Below, one piece after another: positions 8,934 to 17,555 of a DNA stretch of 64,000 bases (within the stretch, counting starts at the first letter, position 1; each line of letters begins with the position of its first letter). This DNA is from UMGS1649 sp045604405 (GTDB lineage: Bacteria; Bacillota; Clostridia; TANB77; CAG-465). A program made the position numbers and the translations under genes. The notes under the pieces were generated by a model. That model was not told where the DNA came from. It made no database searches and saw only the letters and a program-made list of their open reading frames with translations. The DNA lies in contig JAZUNZ010000048.1 in NCBI GenBank assembly GCA_045604405.1, positions 1-64,000 of the forward strand, given 5' to 3'.

Positions 8934-10613
8934 GTGATAAATTTAAACAAACTAAAAAATGTAGATACACCAGCCAGATATACAGGTGGCGAGGCGAGAC
9001 AATGTGTAAAAAATAGTGAAATGGTATCTAAAAGAGTATGTGTATCAGTACCTGCAATGTATGAGATGGGTATGTTTGATTTTGATATAAAGGACATGTA
9101 CTATGTTCTAAATCAAAACAAAGATGTTTGGTGTGAAAGAGCTTTTGCTCCCATGCCAGATTTTGAAAAACTACTTAGAGATAATAATGAAAAACTATAC
9201 ACATTAGAATCTAAAACTCCGCTCAAGAATATGGATGCTATAGTGTTTGTACTATCTAGTGAATTGATGTATACAAATATGTTAAACATGTTAAATTTAG
9301 GAGGAGTTCCTATATTAAATCAAAGAAGACAAGAGGGATTTCCAATAGTTATTGCAACTGGTAGTGCAGTACTTAATCCAAAACCATTAGAAGGTTTTGT
9401 GGATTTATATATAATAGGTGAACCATCTCTTGTAATAGGTGAGATAGTAAGCAAAATAGATAAAAACGCATCAAAGCAGGATATACTAAATAGCATGAAG
9501 GATATACCTGGCGTGTATATACCAAATGTTACAGATAAAGATGTATATATGGTGCGTGAATTAGATATAGATAGCAAAATGACACCTAAAAGCGTAGTAA
9601 TACCATCTATCAAGACTGTGATAGATAAGTCTTTAGTAACTCTATCTTCGGGCTGCGAAAAAAACTGCATAACATGTACACACAAATTTGCATATGGCAA
9701 GCCGCAGTATATGAGCGTAGATAAAGCAGTGCTTAAAACTAAAAGAATAATGAATGCAACAGGAAACGCTGAGATAATGCTCATGTCTAATTGCCACGCA
9801 ACTTATCCTGGTTTTCCAGAAATAATATACAAATTAAATGATTTGGATAGACCAAAGGTAAAAGATATTTCTTTTATGGAAGTAAAACTTAATAAGGATA
9901 ATTTATGGTTATTAAAATACATGCAAGATAAAGAAGACTATCCAAGCATTATCGTTGGAGCACCAACAAAACAATTAAGATATAAACTAGGCATAGAAAT
10001 CGAAGATGAGGAAGTAATAGATGTTGCTAGAGAGTGCTTTAAAGAGGGCTTTAATAAAATTAGGCTTAAGTATATAATAGGAGTTCCAGGAGAAACTTAT
10101 GAAGATTTTGCAAAAATACTTAACATGGCAAATAGGATATGCAAGGTATATAAAGAGGTGTATAGTAAGTCACCAGATAAATACATAGTAGAAATAAATT
10201 TATATAACTTTAAAGCAAAACCACACACACCATCAGCCTGGTGTAGTGTTAATACTGCTGAAAATTTGGAAATAAAGGCAAGATATTTGAAGGACAAAAA
10301 CAAAAATGAGTTAGTTATAATTACTGCAGAAGAAGGTAAGCAAAGCGTAATAGAAACGCTTCTTGCACGAGGAGATGAAGCTGTAGGCCATGTTATATAT
10401 GAAGCATGGAAACAAGGCGCAAGGCATGATATGATAGAACCGTTATTTTTAACAGATAGTTGGCAAGTGGCATTAAGCAAATGTGGCGTGGATATTAAAA
10501 ATTATCTTGAAGAAATGAACGAAAAAAAGCTGCTGCCTTGGGATAACATAGTAATAGGAACATCAAAAGATGAGCTAAGAAGAATATATTTAAAGAGAAT
10601 AAAAGGAGACTAA
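8934..10613 (+). CDS. TIGR03960-type radical SAM protein
   Basis: The 559-residue protein opens with DTPARYTGGEARQ, close to the conserved PaRYxGGE start of the TIGR03960 family. A Rossmann-like N-terminal domain (to about 220) resembles a B12-binding fold. The cluster motif CxxxCxxC is in GCEKNCITCTHKF (Cys241, 245, 248). The family normally pairs with a DUF2344/TIGR03936 protein, which here lies about 33 kb away at 43507-44169. The reaction is not established to my knowledge; a role in tRNA or ribosome modification is a guess from its frequent neighbours. It starts at GTG 8934, with AAAGGAGA overlapping the upstream stop. Confidence 0.88.
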   Translation: MINLNKLKNVDTPARYTGGEARQCVKNSEMVSKRVCVSVPAMYEMGMFDFDIKDMYYVLNQNKDVWCERAFAPMPDFEKLLRDNNEKLYTLESKTPLKNMDAIVFVLSSELMYTNMLNMLNLGGVPILNQRRQEGFPIVIATGSAVLNPKPLEGFVDLYIIGEPSLVIGEIVSKIDKNASKQDILNSMKDIPGVYIPNVTDKDVYMVRELDIDSKMTPKSVVIPSIKTVIDKSLVTLSSGCEKNCITCTHKFAYGKPQYMSVDKAVLKTKRIMNATGNAEIMLMSNCHATYPGFPEIIYKLNDLDRPKVKDISFMEVKLNKDNLWLLKYMQDKEDYPSIIVGAPTKQLRYKLGIEIEDEEVIDVARECFKEGFNKIRLKYIIGVPGETYEDFAKILNMANRICKVYKEVYSKSPDKYIVEINLYNFKAKPHTPSAWCSVNTAENLEIKARYLKDKNKNELVIITAEEGKQSVIETLLARGDEAVGHVIYEAWKQGARHDMIEPLFLTDSWQVALSKCGVDIKNYLEEMNEKKLLPWDNIVIGTSKDELRRIYLKRIKGD

Positions 10614-10616
10614 AAC

Positions 10617-11057
10617 GTGAAAATAATTGCAACAAATAGAGAACTAAATTTTAAATATGAAGTAATAGATACCTATATTTGTGGAATAGAGCTAAAAGGA
10701 ACAGAAGTAAAGTCCATAAGAGATGCAAAAGTAAACTTAAAAGATGGATTTGCCATGATTCAAGGCGGGGAAGTAATTCTTAAAAATGTTTATATTGCCC
10801 CTTATGATAAAGGAAATATAAACAATGTGGGAGAAACTAGAGACAGAAGATTACTTTTACATAAGGCAGAGATAGTAAAGATACTTGGTAAAGTTAGTCA
10901 AGGCGGGTATACTTTAGTACCATATAAAATGGGCTTTGAAAACGGATATGTAAAAGTAGAACTTGCTCTTTGTAAGGGCAAAAAACTTTATGATAAACGT
11001 GAAAGCATAAAAGAACGTGAAGCAAAAATTAGAGCTAAGCAAGCTATGAAAGAATAG
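10617..11057 (+). CDS. smpB: SsrA-binding protein SmpB
   Basis: Binds tmRNA and delivers it to stalled ribosomes for trans-translation. At 146 residues it has the usual SmpB length. The N-terminal NRELNFKYEV and GIELKGTEVKSIRDAKVNLKDGFA are the classical OB-fold signatures, and the basic C-terminal tail (KRESIKEREAKIRAKQ) is the part that enters the mRNA channel. It starts at GTG 10617 with AAAAGGAG 8 bases upstream, 3 bases after the radical SAM gene. The tmRNA gene itself is not in the window. Confidence 0.96.
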   Translation: MKIIATNRELNFKYEVIDTYICGIELKGTEVKSIRDAKVNLKDGFAMIQGGEVILKNVYIAPYDKGNINNVGETRDRRLLLHKAEIVKILGKVSQGGYTLVPYKMGFENGYVKVELALCKGKKLYDKRESIKEREAKIRAKQAMKE

Positions 11058-11064
11058 GTAATTT

Positions 11065-11898
11065 ATGAAAAGATTTAGAAAAGTATACGTTGAAATAACC
11101 AATGTATGTAATATGAATTGTAGCTTTTGCCCTGAGACAAAAAGGGCAAAGGCTATAATGAATTTGGAGCAATTTGAACATGTTGCAAAGCAAATAGAAC
11201 CATATACAGATTACATATATTTGCATGTAAAAGGAGAGCCATTGTTACATCCAAATTTAAAAGAAATTTTGGATATATGTAAAGAGTATAATTTAAAAGT
11301 AAACATTTCAACTAATGGCACCCTGTTAGAAGGTAAATATGATATCCTAAAAAATATAAGACAACTTAATGTATCGTTACATAGTTTTGAAATGAGTGAT
11401 GATGAGAAATTAAAACAATATTTAAATAGCATATTTAATACCTGTGATATGCTTGCAAAAGATGGGGTTATTATTAGGTACAAATTATGGAATGTTAAAG
11501 AACAAGACAATACAAATAACAAAACAATAATAGAAACATTAAATTCTAGGTATAATACAGAAATTGTTAACGCATTATATGATAAAGATAAAAAGCTTAG
11601 TGAAAATATATTTCTTAGTATAAAAACACCGTTTACGTGGCCGGATTTAGAAGGAGATAATCAAGCAGAAACAACATGCTATGGTTTAAGGAGGCAAATA
11701 GCTGTTTTGGTAGATGGTACAGTGGTTCCTTGCTGCGTGGATAATGATGGGGATATAAATCTTGGAAATATATTTGAAGCAAATCTAGAGAACATATTAA
11801 ATAGCCAAATGGCAGCAAGTATTAAAAAAGGATTCGAAGACAATAAATGCATTCATTCACTATGCAAGAGGTGTGAATACAGAATTCGTGTAACATAA
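11065..11898 (+). CDS. radical SAM/SPASM-domain protein
   Basis: A 277-residue radical SAM protein with CxxxCxxC at Cys15, 19 and 22 (VCNMNCSFC). A C-terminal SPASM-like region contains VPCCVDNDGDINLGN and CKRCEY, which bind an auxiliary Fe-S cluster in related enzymes. No peptide precursor gene is adjacent, so I would not assign it to peptide maturation. The ATG is 7 bases after smpB with a weak ribosome binding site (TAGGTAAT), suggesting coupling. It ends the operon. Confidence 0.85.
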   Translation: MKRFRKVYVEITNVCNMNCSFCPETKRAKAIMNLEQFEHVAKQIEPYTDYIYLHVKGEPLLHPNLKEILDICKEYNLKVNISTNGTLLEGKYDILKNIRQLNVSLHSFEMSDDEKLKQYLNSIFNTCDMLAKDGVIIRYKLWNVKEQDNTNNKTIIETLNSRYNTEIVNALYDKDKKLSENIFLSIKTPFTWPDLEGDNQAETTCYGLRRQIAVLVDGTVVPCCVDNDGDINLGNIFEANLENILNSQMAASIKKGFEDNKCIHSLCKRCEYRIRVT

Positions 11899-11915
11899 AT
11901 GTAACATAAATTTCA

Positions 11916-11945
11916 TTGACATTAAGTGACTAAATATGATAGATT
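11916..11945 (+). promoter_or_regulatory. probable promoter for the small pilin-like gene
   Basis: TTGACA at 11916-11921 and TAGATT at 11940-11945 are 18 bases apart. A TATAAT closer to the gene (11951) has no good -35. Confidence 0.45.
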
Positions 11946-11970
11946 AAGGCTATAATTAGGAGGACATATT

Positions 11971-12345
11971 ATGTTGAAAGGTAAAATGGGAGCATCAATG
12001 ATATCGTTAATATTGTGTGCCATTGCAGTAACACTTGTTACAGCTGCTCTAGTAATTGCAAACTACAATTCTGCAATATTTAAAGCACAACAAATCGCTA
12101 ACAAAAATAAAGCGCAATTTGAGATATCTGCATATTCTAAAATATATACAAAAGCTGAGATTGAAATCATTGCAAGACAAGCATTTGTAGACAACTATTT
12201 ATCTTTTTATGATAAAAATGTAGATTTTGAGGGCTTCGAAGCATTAATCATGGGTGAAATAATGAGGCAAGTACCAGTAGACCAACTGGAGGAATACAAT
12301 ATACATGTTTTAACAGATGGAGTAATTGTAGAACAAAGAGGTTAA
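11971..12345 (+). CDS. small protein with prepilin-like N-terminus
   Basis: The 124-residue protein starts MLKGKMGASMISLILC, a short basic leader ending in Gly followed by a long hydrophobic helix (about residues 8-30). This is the shape of type IV prepilins and pseudopilins, though the usual Glu at position 5 of the mature protein is absent. The rest is soluble with no family I recognise. AGGAGGA precedes the ATG by 6 bases. It has its own promoter and stands alone. No prepilin peptidase, ATPase or PilC gene is in the window. It could equally be a simple signal-anchored protein. Confidence 0.6.
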   Translation: MLKGKMGASMISLILCAIAVTLVTAALVIANYNSAIFKAQQIANKNKAQFEISAYSKIYTKAEIEIIARQAFVDNYLSFYDKNVDFEGFEALIMGEIMRQVPVDQLEEYNIHVLTDGVIVEQRG

Positions 12346-12360
12346 TTATAGTTAAATTAC

Positions 12361-12395
12361 AGAATAGACATGCAAGTTTAATGCATGTCTATTCT
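12361..12395 (+). terminator. strong hairpin after the small pilin-like gene
   Basis: A 14-bp perfect stem (12361-12374 with 12382-12395) surrounds a 7-base loop. It lacks a T run, and the next promoter starts five bases later, so termination is less certain than hairpin formation. Confidence 0.5.
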
Positions 12396-12399
12396 GCTG

Positions 12400-12428
12400 T
12401 TGACATAAGTGAAAAGGTGGAGTATAAT
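12400..12428 (+). promoter_or_regulatory. consensus sigma-A promoter for the FAD dehydrogenase
   Basis: TTGACA (12400-12405), 17 bases, TATAAT (12423-12428): both hexamers match the consensus. The leader to the start codon is about 120 bases and contains a small hairpin (ACATATC/GGTATGT), but no riboswitch I recognise. Confidence 0.85.
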
Positions 12429-12555
12429 AGTAGCGTGGTGATTATATAAAACATATCTAATTAGGTATGTAAAAAATATTAATAGGAGAAAGGACACAGT
12501 ATAATAAACTCTATATAGCAAACAAAAAATAGAAAAAATACAGAGGAGAAAATAT

Positions 12556-13980
12556 ATGAGTAAATATGATTTGATTGTTGTTGGCGCAGGACCGTCAGGA
12601 ATTTTTTTATGCCATGAGCTAAAGAAGTTAAATAATAAGGTACGGATTCTTCTTATAGACCAAGGTAGAGCTGTAGAAAAAAGAAGTTGCCCTGTGGCAT
12701 ACGGAGGAAAATGTTTAAAATGCAAACCATTTTGTCACATAACAAACGGTTTTTCCGGTGCAGGAGCCTTTTCAGATGGCAAGCTAAGCTTGTTTAATGA
12801 GGAGGATGAAGATATTTATGTAGGAGGAATAATACATAAATATTTAGGAGTACAGGAAACAAAACGACTGATCCAATACACAGATAACATATATCTTGAG
12901 TATGGAGCGGACAAAAAAGTAGAAGGTGTAGAATTTGCAGACGAAATAAAGGCATATAAAGAGCGGTCAAAAAAGTATGGCATAGATCTCATTTCGGTAC
13001 CTATAAGACATTTGGGAACTGAAAAAGCACACGAACTCTATAAGGCAATGCAGGATCACTTGTTACAATCAGGCGTAGATATACTACTTGAAACGGTTGT
13101 AACCGACCTTATCATCGAGAATGGTCAGGTAAATGGAGTTAAGGTGCAGCCTACAAATGCTTGTAAAACAGAAGAAGTGTACTATGCAGATAACGTAGCC
13201 TTGGCTGTCGGACGCAAGGGAGCAAACTGGCTATCTAATATGTGTGATAAACACAATATAAAGGATAAAGCAGGAATTGTAGACATTGGCATTCGCTATG
13301 AACTGCACGACTCTGTAATGAAAGATATAAACAGAGTCATGTATGAAGCAAAATTTGTAGCAAGACTTAAGCCATATGAAGATAAAGTGCGAACCTTCTG
13401 TCAAAATCCAAGTGGTTTTGTATCATCTGAAGTATACGACGATGGCTTAACCTTGGTTAATGGACACTCATATAAGGACAAGAAAAGCAATAACACTAAT
13501 CTTGCAATTCTTTGCTCGCATCATTTCCAATATCCGTTTGATCAGCCGCTCTTGTACGGTAGAAACATTGCTAAAAATTCTAATCTTTTAGCTAATGGTC
13601 AAGTTCTTGTGCAGAGGCTAGGAGATATACTTACGGGGCATAGAAGCCATGAATATTGGATTGAGAAAAACTCTGTTGTTCCAACGCTCAAAACAGCTGT
13701 AGCTGGCGATGTTACTCAGGCGTTAGGATACAGAACGATGACCAATATACTTGAGTTTATTAAAACATTGGACAATGTAGTTCCTGGCTTTGCAAGTGCA
13801 GACAATCTTTTGTATTCACCTGAGATTAAGTTTTATTCTAACGAGCTGGTAATAGATAACAAGTTTGAGACCAGTATAAAAGGCCTTTATTCTATAGGTG
13901 ATGCAGGCGGACTTACTCGAGGACTCATGCAGGCTTCTGTATCTGGAGTTTATCTTGCACATGTTTTAAGTAAAAAATAA
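12556..13980 (+). CDS. FAD-dependent dehydrogenase, COG2509 type
   Basis: The 474-residue flavoprotein begins with the dinucleotide-binding motif VVGAGPSG (residues 8-15). A cysteine-rich stretch SCPVAYGGKCLKCKPFC (about 51-67), followed by NGFSGAGAFSDGKL, is diagnostic of the uncharacterised COG2509 dehydrogenases. The C-terminal YSIGDAGGLTRGLMQA closes the FAD site. The reaction is unknown. It has a perfect promoter and long leader and is a single-gene unit with terminator. Codon choice is noticeably less A/T-biased than its neighbours (for example CTT, GGC, GTC codons), hinting at acquisition or high expression. GAGGAG lies 7 bases before the ATG. Confidence 0.85.
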   Translation: MSKYDLIVVGAGPSGIFLCHELKKLNNKVRILLIDQGRAVEKRSCPVAYGGKCLKCKPFCHITNGFSGAGAFSDGKLSLFNEEDEDIYVGGIIHKYLGVQETKRLIQYTDNIYLEYGADKKVEGVEFADEIKAYKERSKKYGIDLISVPIRHLGTEKAHELYKAMQDHLLQSGVDILLETVVTDLIIENGQVNGVKVQPTNACKTEEVYYADNVALAVGRKGANWLSNMCDKHNIKDKAGIVDIGIRYELHDSVMKDINRVMYEAKFVARLKPYEDKVRTFCQNPSGFVSSEVYDDGLTLVNGHSYKDKKSNNTNLAILCSHHFQYPFDQPLLYGRNIAKNSNLLANGQVLVQRLGDILTGHRSHEYWIEKNSVVPTLKTAVAGDVTQALGYRTMTNILEFIKTLDNVVPGFASADNLLYSPEIKFYSNELVIDNKFETSIKGLYSIGDAGGLTRGLMQASVSGVYLAHVLSKK

Positions 13981-14075
13981 GTGCTAGTCAAACATAAAGT
14001 GTGCATAAACAAATGAGAGTTTGAAGCTCATAATAAAAAGTTGAGTCAAATGGCAAAAACACTTTAAAAAACCTT

Positions 14076-14106
14076 AAAAAGTTGGCAGAATATGCCAACT
14101 TTTTTT
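14076..14106 (+). terminator. intrinsic terminator after the FAD dehydrogenase
   Basis: A 12-bp stem AAAAAGTTGGCA/TGCCAACTTTTT with a 5-base loop and a T run. Confidence 0.85.
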
Positions 14107-14120
14107 GTGCACTTTGTAGG

Positions 14121-14149
14121 TTGCAATAAAATGTAATTTGTAGTATAAT
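14121..14149 (+). promoter_or_regulatory. promoter of the teichoic acid operon
   Basis: TTGCAA (14121-14126), 17 bases, TATAAT (14144-14149). This places transcription start near 14156 and argues against any upstream start for tagG. Confidence 0.75.
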
Positions 14150-14205
14150 TGTTGCGTGACAAAAACTTACAAAATGTTTGGAAAATAGACAATGTAGGAG
14201 GAAAA

Positions 14206-14991
14206 ATGAAAAGATTCATAAACGATATAAAAAAATACTACAAATATACTATATATGCAGCAAAAGCGGAATTAAAATCAGAGGTTGCAGGTTCACATTT
14301 AGGCTGGCTATGGTGGTTTTTAGAGCCTCTATGCTTTATGTTAGTGTATGCATTTATGGTTGTAGCAATATTTAATGCAAACGAGCAATATATGCTAGCA
14401 TTTGTATTTATCGGAAACACAATATGGACGTTTTTTAACAAATCACTTAGTTCTTCAGTAAAATTAATATCGTCAAACAAAAATATAGTAACAAAAGTAT
14501 ATATTCCAAAATTTATACTAGTATTAGTTAAGATGTTTGTAAACTTCTTTAAATTATTAGTATCGTTTTTAATAGTAGCAGGACTTATGTTATTTTACAA
14601 GGTGCCATTAAGTCTAGCAATGCTTCAAATGATACCGGTTTTAGTAGTACTATTTTTACTTACATTTGGTATATGTGTTATATTCTCACACTTTGGAGTA
14701 TTTGTAGAAGATTTAGCAAATGTAGTAAATATTTTATTAAAGCTATTATTCTATTTTTCAGGAATATTCTATTCAGTATCAACAAGAGTTCCAGCGCCAT
14801 ATGGAGGGATACTTGCAAGAATAAATCCAGCAGCATTTGTAATTGAAGCCTCTAGGGGAGCTTTGCTTTATGGACAAGGTATGGATTGGTTAGTATTAGG
14901 CATATGGTTTGTAATAGCAATAGCTTTATGTGCAATAGGAATTAGAGTAATATACAAAAATGAAAATAACTATGTAAAGGTAATGAGTTAG
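14206..14991 (+). CDS. tagG: teichoic acid ABC exporter permease
   Basis: ABC-2 type permease of 261 residues with about six membrane segments after a cytoplasmic amphipathic N-terminus. SEVAGSHLGWLWWFLEPL is the conserved start of the TagG/O-antigen exporter family, and the RVPAPYGGILARINPAAFVIEASRGALL region is also typical. With TagH it exports undecaprenyl-linked teichoic acid across the membrane. I place the start at ATG 14206, 4 bases after AGGAGG; the upstream ATG at 14149 overlaps the -10 box. It is the first gene of a six-gene operon. Confidence 0.9.
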   Translation: MKRFINDIKKYYKYTIYAAKAELKSEVAGSHLGWLWWFLEPLCFMLVYAFMVVAIFNANEQYMLAFVFIGNTIWTFFNKSLSSSVKLISSNKNIVTKVYIPKFILVLVKMFVNFFKLLVSFLIVAGLMLFYKVPLSLAMLQMIPVLVVLFLLTFGICVIFSHFGVFVEDLANVVNILLKLLFYFSGIFYSVSTRVPAPYGGILARINPAAFVIEASRGALLYGQGMDWLVLGIWFVIAIALCAIGIRVIYKNENNYVKVMS

Positions 14992-15000
14992 GTGAGAATA

Positions 15001-15744
15001 GTGGAAAAGAAAAAATATGCCATAACGGTAAAAGATTTACATATAAAATATAAAAGTATACAAAAACTTTCATTAAGAAAGTCTTTGTTCAAACTTAAAA
15101 AGTCTAAAGCTGAATATTTTGAAGCTGTAAAAGGAGTAAGCTTTAATATAGAACAAGGAAAAATAGTTGGTATTGTTGGAAAGAATGGTAGTGGAAAATC
15201 TACAATATTAAGAGCGATAGCAGGAATTTTTTCAGCGGACAAAGGAACAATAGATTTGCATGACAATACTATTTCGCTTTTGTCCATTGGAGTAGGCTTT
15301 CAACCAAAGCTTACAGGCTATGAAAACATATTCCTATCTGGAATGCTTTTAGGTTTTTCTGAAGAAGAAATAAAAGCGAAACTAGAGGATATAATAAAGT
15401 TCTCAGAGCTTGGAAAATTTATACACAAGCCAGTTAGAACATATTCGAGTGGAATGTATTCAAAGCTAGCCTTTTCTATAACAGCAATACTTGAGACAGA
15501 CATACTTCTGATTGATGAAGTGTTTAGCGTAGGAGATATTAAGTTTAAGCAAAAAAGTTATAATAAGATGAAAGAGCTTATATCTAAAGAGGATAGAACA
15601 GTTGTTATAGTATCACATTCTATGGCAGCGCTAAAGGAGCTTTGTGATGAAGTTATTTGGTTAAATGATGGGGTTATAATGGATCAGGGAAGCCCTGAAG
15701 AAGTTATACCAAAATATGAAGAATTTATGCATAATTTAGATTAA
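15001..15744 (+). CDS. tagH: teichoic acid ABC exporter ATPase
   Basis: ATP-binding subunit for TagG. Walker A is GKNGSGKST, Walker B is ILLIDEVFSVGD, the H-loop is IVSHS, and the signature reads YSSGMYSKL rather than LSGGQ, as usual in teichoic acid and O-antigen exporters. At about 247 residues it lacks the long C-terminal domain of Bacillus TagH. The preferred start is GTG 15001, with TTAGGTGA 5 bases upstream; GTG 14992 lies within that site. It follows tagG directly. Confidence 0.92.
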   Translation: MEKKKYAITVKDLHIKYKSIQKLSLRKSLFKLKKSKAEYFEAVKGVSFNIEQGKIVGIVGKNGSGKSTILRAIAGIFSADKGTIDLHDNTISLLSIGVGFQPKLTGYENIFLSGMLLGFSEEEIKAKLEDIIKFSELGKFIHKPVRTYSSGMYSKLAFSITAILETDILLIDEVFSVGDIKFKQKSYNKMKELISKEDRTVVIVSHSMAALKELCDEVIWLNDGVIMDQGSPEEVIPKYEEFMHNLD

Positions 15745-15797
15745 TGGAAAAGTGTATTTATATAATTTATATAAAAATAGTTTAAGGAGGTTAAATT

Positions 15798-16520
15798 ATG
15801 AACTATGTTGGAATACTTGCTGGTGGAAAAGGAACCAGAATGGGAAAAATGGATTTGCCAAAGCAATTCTTAATGTTAGGCACTAAGCCTGTTATTGTTC
15901 ATACAATAGAACAATTTATGCTATGTGAAGAAGTTGACGAGATAATTGTAGCTGTACCAGAGGCATGGTTAAGCTATACAGAGGATGTAGCACAAAAATA
16001 CTTACCTAACGCAAAAAACGTGCATATAACAGCAGGTGGAGCAGATAGAAATGGAAGCTTAATGAATATCTGTGCATATATAGATAAACATTATGGAATT
16101 AAAGAGGAAGATATTTTAGTATCTCATGATGCAGTAAGACCTTTTGTAACAGACAGAATAATTAGAGACAATATAAAATATACTAAAGAGCATGATGCAG
16201 CAGATACTGTAATACCAGCTACAGATACAATAGTAGAAAGTTTAAATGGAGAGATTATATCTAACATTCCTAACAGAAATTATATGTATCAAGGACAAAC
16301 TCCTCAAAGTTTTAAAATAACTAAATTAGTAAGCGTATATAATAGTTTAACGGATGAAGAAAAGGCAATACTTACTGATGCATGTAAAATATTTACAATA
16401 AAAGGCCTTGAAGTTGGTATAGTAACAGGAGAACCATACAACATGAAAATTACAAACCAATTTGATTATAAGTTAGCAGGATTTATGGTTGAAAAAGGGG
16501 AGGATATAAGTGATAAATAG
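15798..16520 (+). CDS. tarI: ribitol-5-phosphate cytidylyltransferase
   Basis: Makes CDP-ribitol from CTP and ribitol-5-phosphate in the cytoplasm. AGGKGTRMGKMDLPKQFLML is the nucleotide-binding signature of the TarI/IspD family. The neighbouring TarJ gene and export genes favour TarI over the isoprenoid enzyme IspD. The protein is 240 residues. AAGGAGG lies 8 bases before the ATG. Its 3' end overlaps tarJ by 11 bases, so translation is probably coupled and the two enzymes made together. Confidence 0.9.
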   Translation: MNYVGILAGGKGTRMGKMDLPKQFLMLGTKPVIVHTIEQFMLCEEVDEIIVAVPEAWLSYTEDVAQKYLPNAKNVHITAGGADRNGSLMNICAYIDKHYGIKEEDILVSHDAVRPFVTDRIIRDNIKYTKEHDAADTVIPATDTIVESLNGEIISNIPNRNYMYQGQTPQSFKITKLVSVYNSLTDEEKAILTDACKIFTIKGLEVGIVTGEPYNMKITNQFDYKLAGFMVEKGEDISDK

Positions 16521-17529
16521 AGTATACAGACTAGTTGCGCCTAAAAAATTTGCAATATGTTTTCTAGAACAAGATCTAAATGAAAATAGAGTATATGTAA
16601 GACCTACATATTTGTCTATTTGTGCTGCAGATCAAAGATATTATTTGGGATTAAGACCTAAAGAGGTACTAGACAAAAAACTCCCAATGTCACTTATACA
16701 TGAAGCAATAGGCGAAGTAATTTTTGATGCTAAAGGAGAGTATCAAAAGGGAGACAGAGTAGTAATGGTACCAAATACTCCAAGTTTAGAATCAGATATA
16801 ATAAAAGAAAATTACTTGCCAAAAACAAAATTTAGATCAAGTGGCTATGATGGATTTATGCAAAGTGCGATTCCAATGAGAAGGGACAGAATTATAAAAC
16901 TTGGAAGCAAAGTTGCAAATGAAACAGCAGCATTTACAGAAATGTTTTCAATCCCTTTTAGTATAGTAGACGAGTTTGAAAAAACAGCTCATAGCATAAG
17001 AGACACATTTGGCGTTTGGGGCGACGGAAACATAGGCTTTGTAACAGCTTTAGTATTGAAGAAAAAATACCCTGATGCTAAAGTTTATGTAATAGGAAAA
17101 GATCAAGAAAAATTAAATTATTTTTCATTTGCTGATGGAACTTATGATGCAGATGAACTTCCAGAAGGATTTAAAGTAGACCATGCTTTTGAATGTTGTG
17201 GAGGAAAATTTTCTGAGGATGCAATAAATCAAATTATAGATTATGTTGGTCCACAAGGATTTATCGGACTGCTAGGTGTAAGTGAACAAGCACCAAGAAT
17301 AAATACAAGAATGGTGTTAGAAAAAGGACTTACACTTTTAGGTAGTAGTAGAAGTGGATATAATGATTTTAAAAGAGCGGTAGGAATGTTAGAGGATCCA
17401 GAGGTTAATAATTATTTAAACACAATAGTATCTGAAATTGTAGAAATTAATAAGATAGATGATATAAATAAAGCATTTGATTCGGATTCTACGAATAAAT
17501 TTAAAACAGTATTAAAATGGAATATGTAA
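16510..17529 (+). CDS. tarJ: ribulose-5-phosphate reductase (TarJ-type zinc dehydrogenase)
   Basis: Medium-chain, zinc-dependent NADPH dehydrogenase that supplies ribitol-5-phosphate to TarI. YLSICAADQRYYLGLRP holds the likely catalytic zinc Cys, LIHEAIGEV the His, and GVWGDGNIGFV the nucleotide-binding glycines. The 339 residues match TarJ. It starts at GTG 16510, with GGGGAGG upstream inside the tarI coding region. The gene pair implies a ribitol-phosphate rather than purely glycerol-phosphate wall polymer. Confidence 0.9.
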   Translation: MINRVYRLVAPKKFAICFLEQDLNENRVYVRPTYLSICAADQRYYLGLRPKEVLDKKLPMSLIHEAIGEVIFDAKGEYQKGDRVVMVPNTPSLESDIIKENYLPKTKFRSSGYDGFMQSAIPMRRDRIIKLGSKVANETAAFTEMFSIPFSIVDEFEKTAHSIRDTFGVWGDGNIGFVTALVLKKKYPDAKVYVIGKDQEKLNYFSFADGTYDADELPEGFKVDHAFECCGGKFSEDAINQIIDYVGPQGFIGLLGVSEQAPRINTRMVLEKGLTLLGSSRSGYNDFKRAVGMLEDPEVNNYLNTIVSEIVEINKIDDINKAFDSDSTNKFKTVLKWNM

Positions 17530-17555
17530 GTTAAATGTGGAAAGAGTAGAATAAT

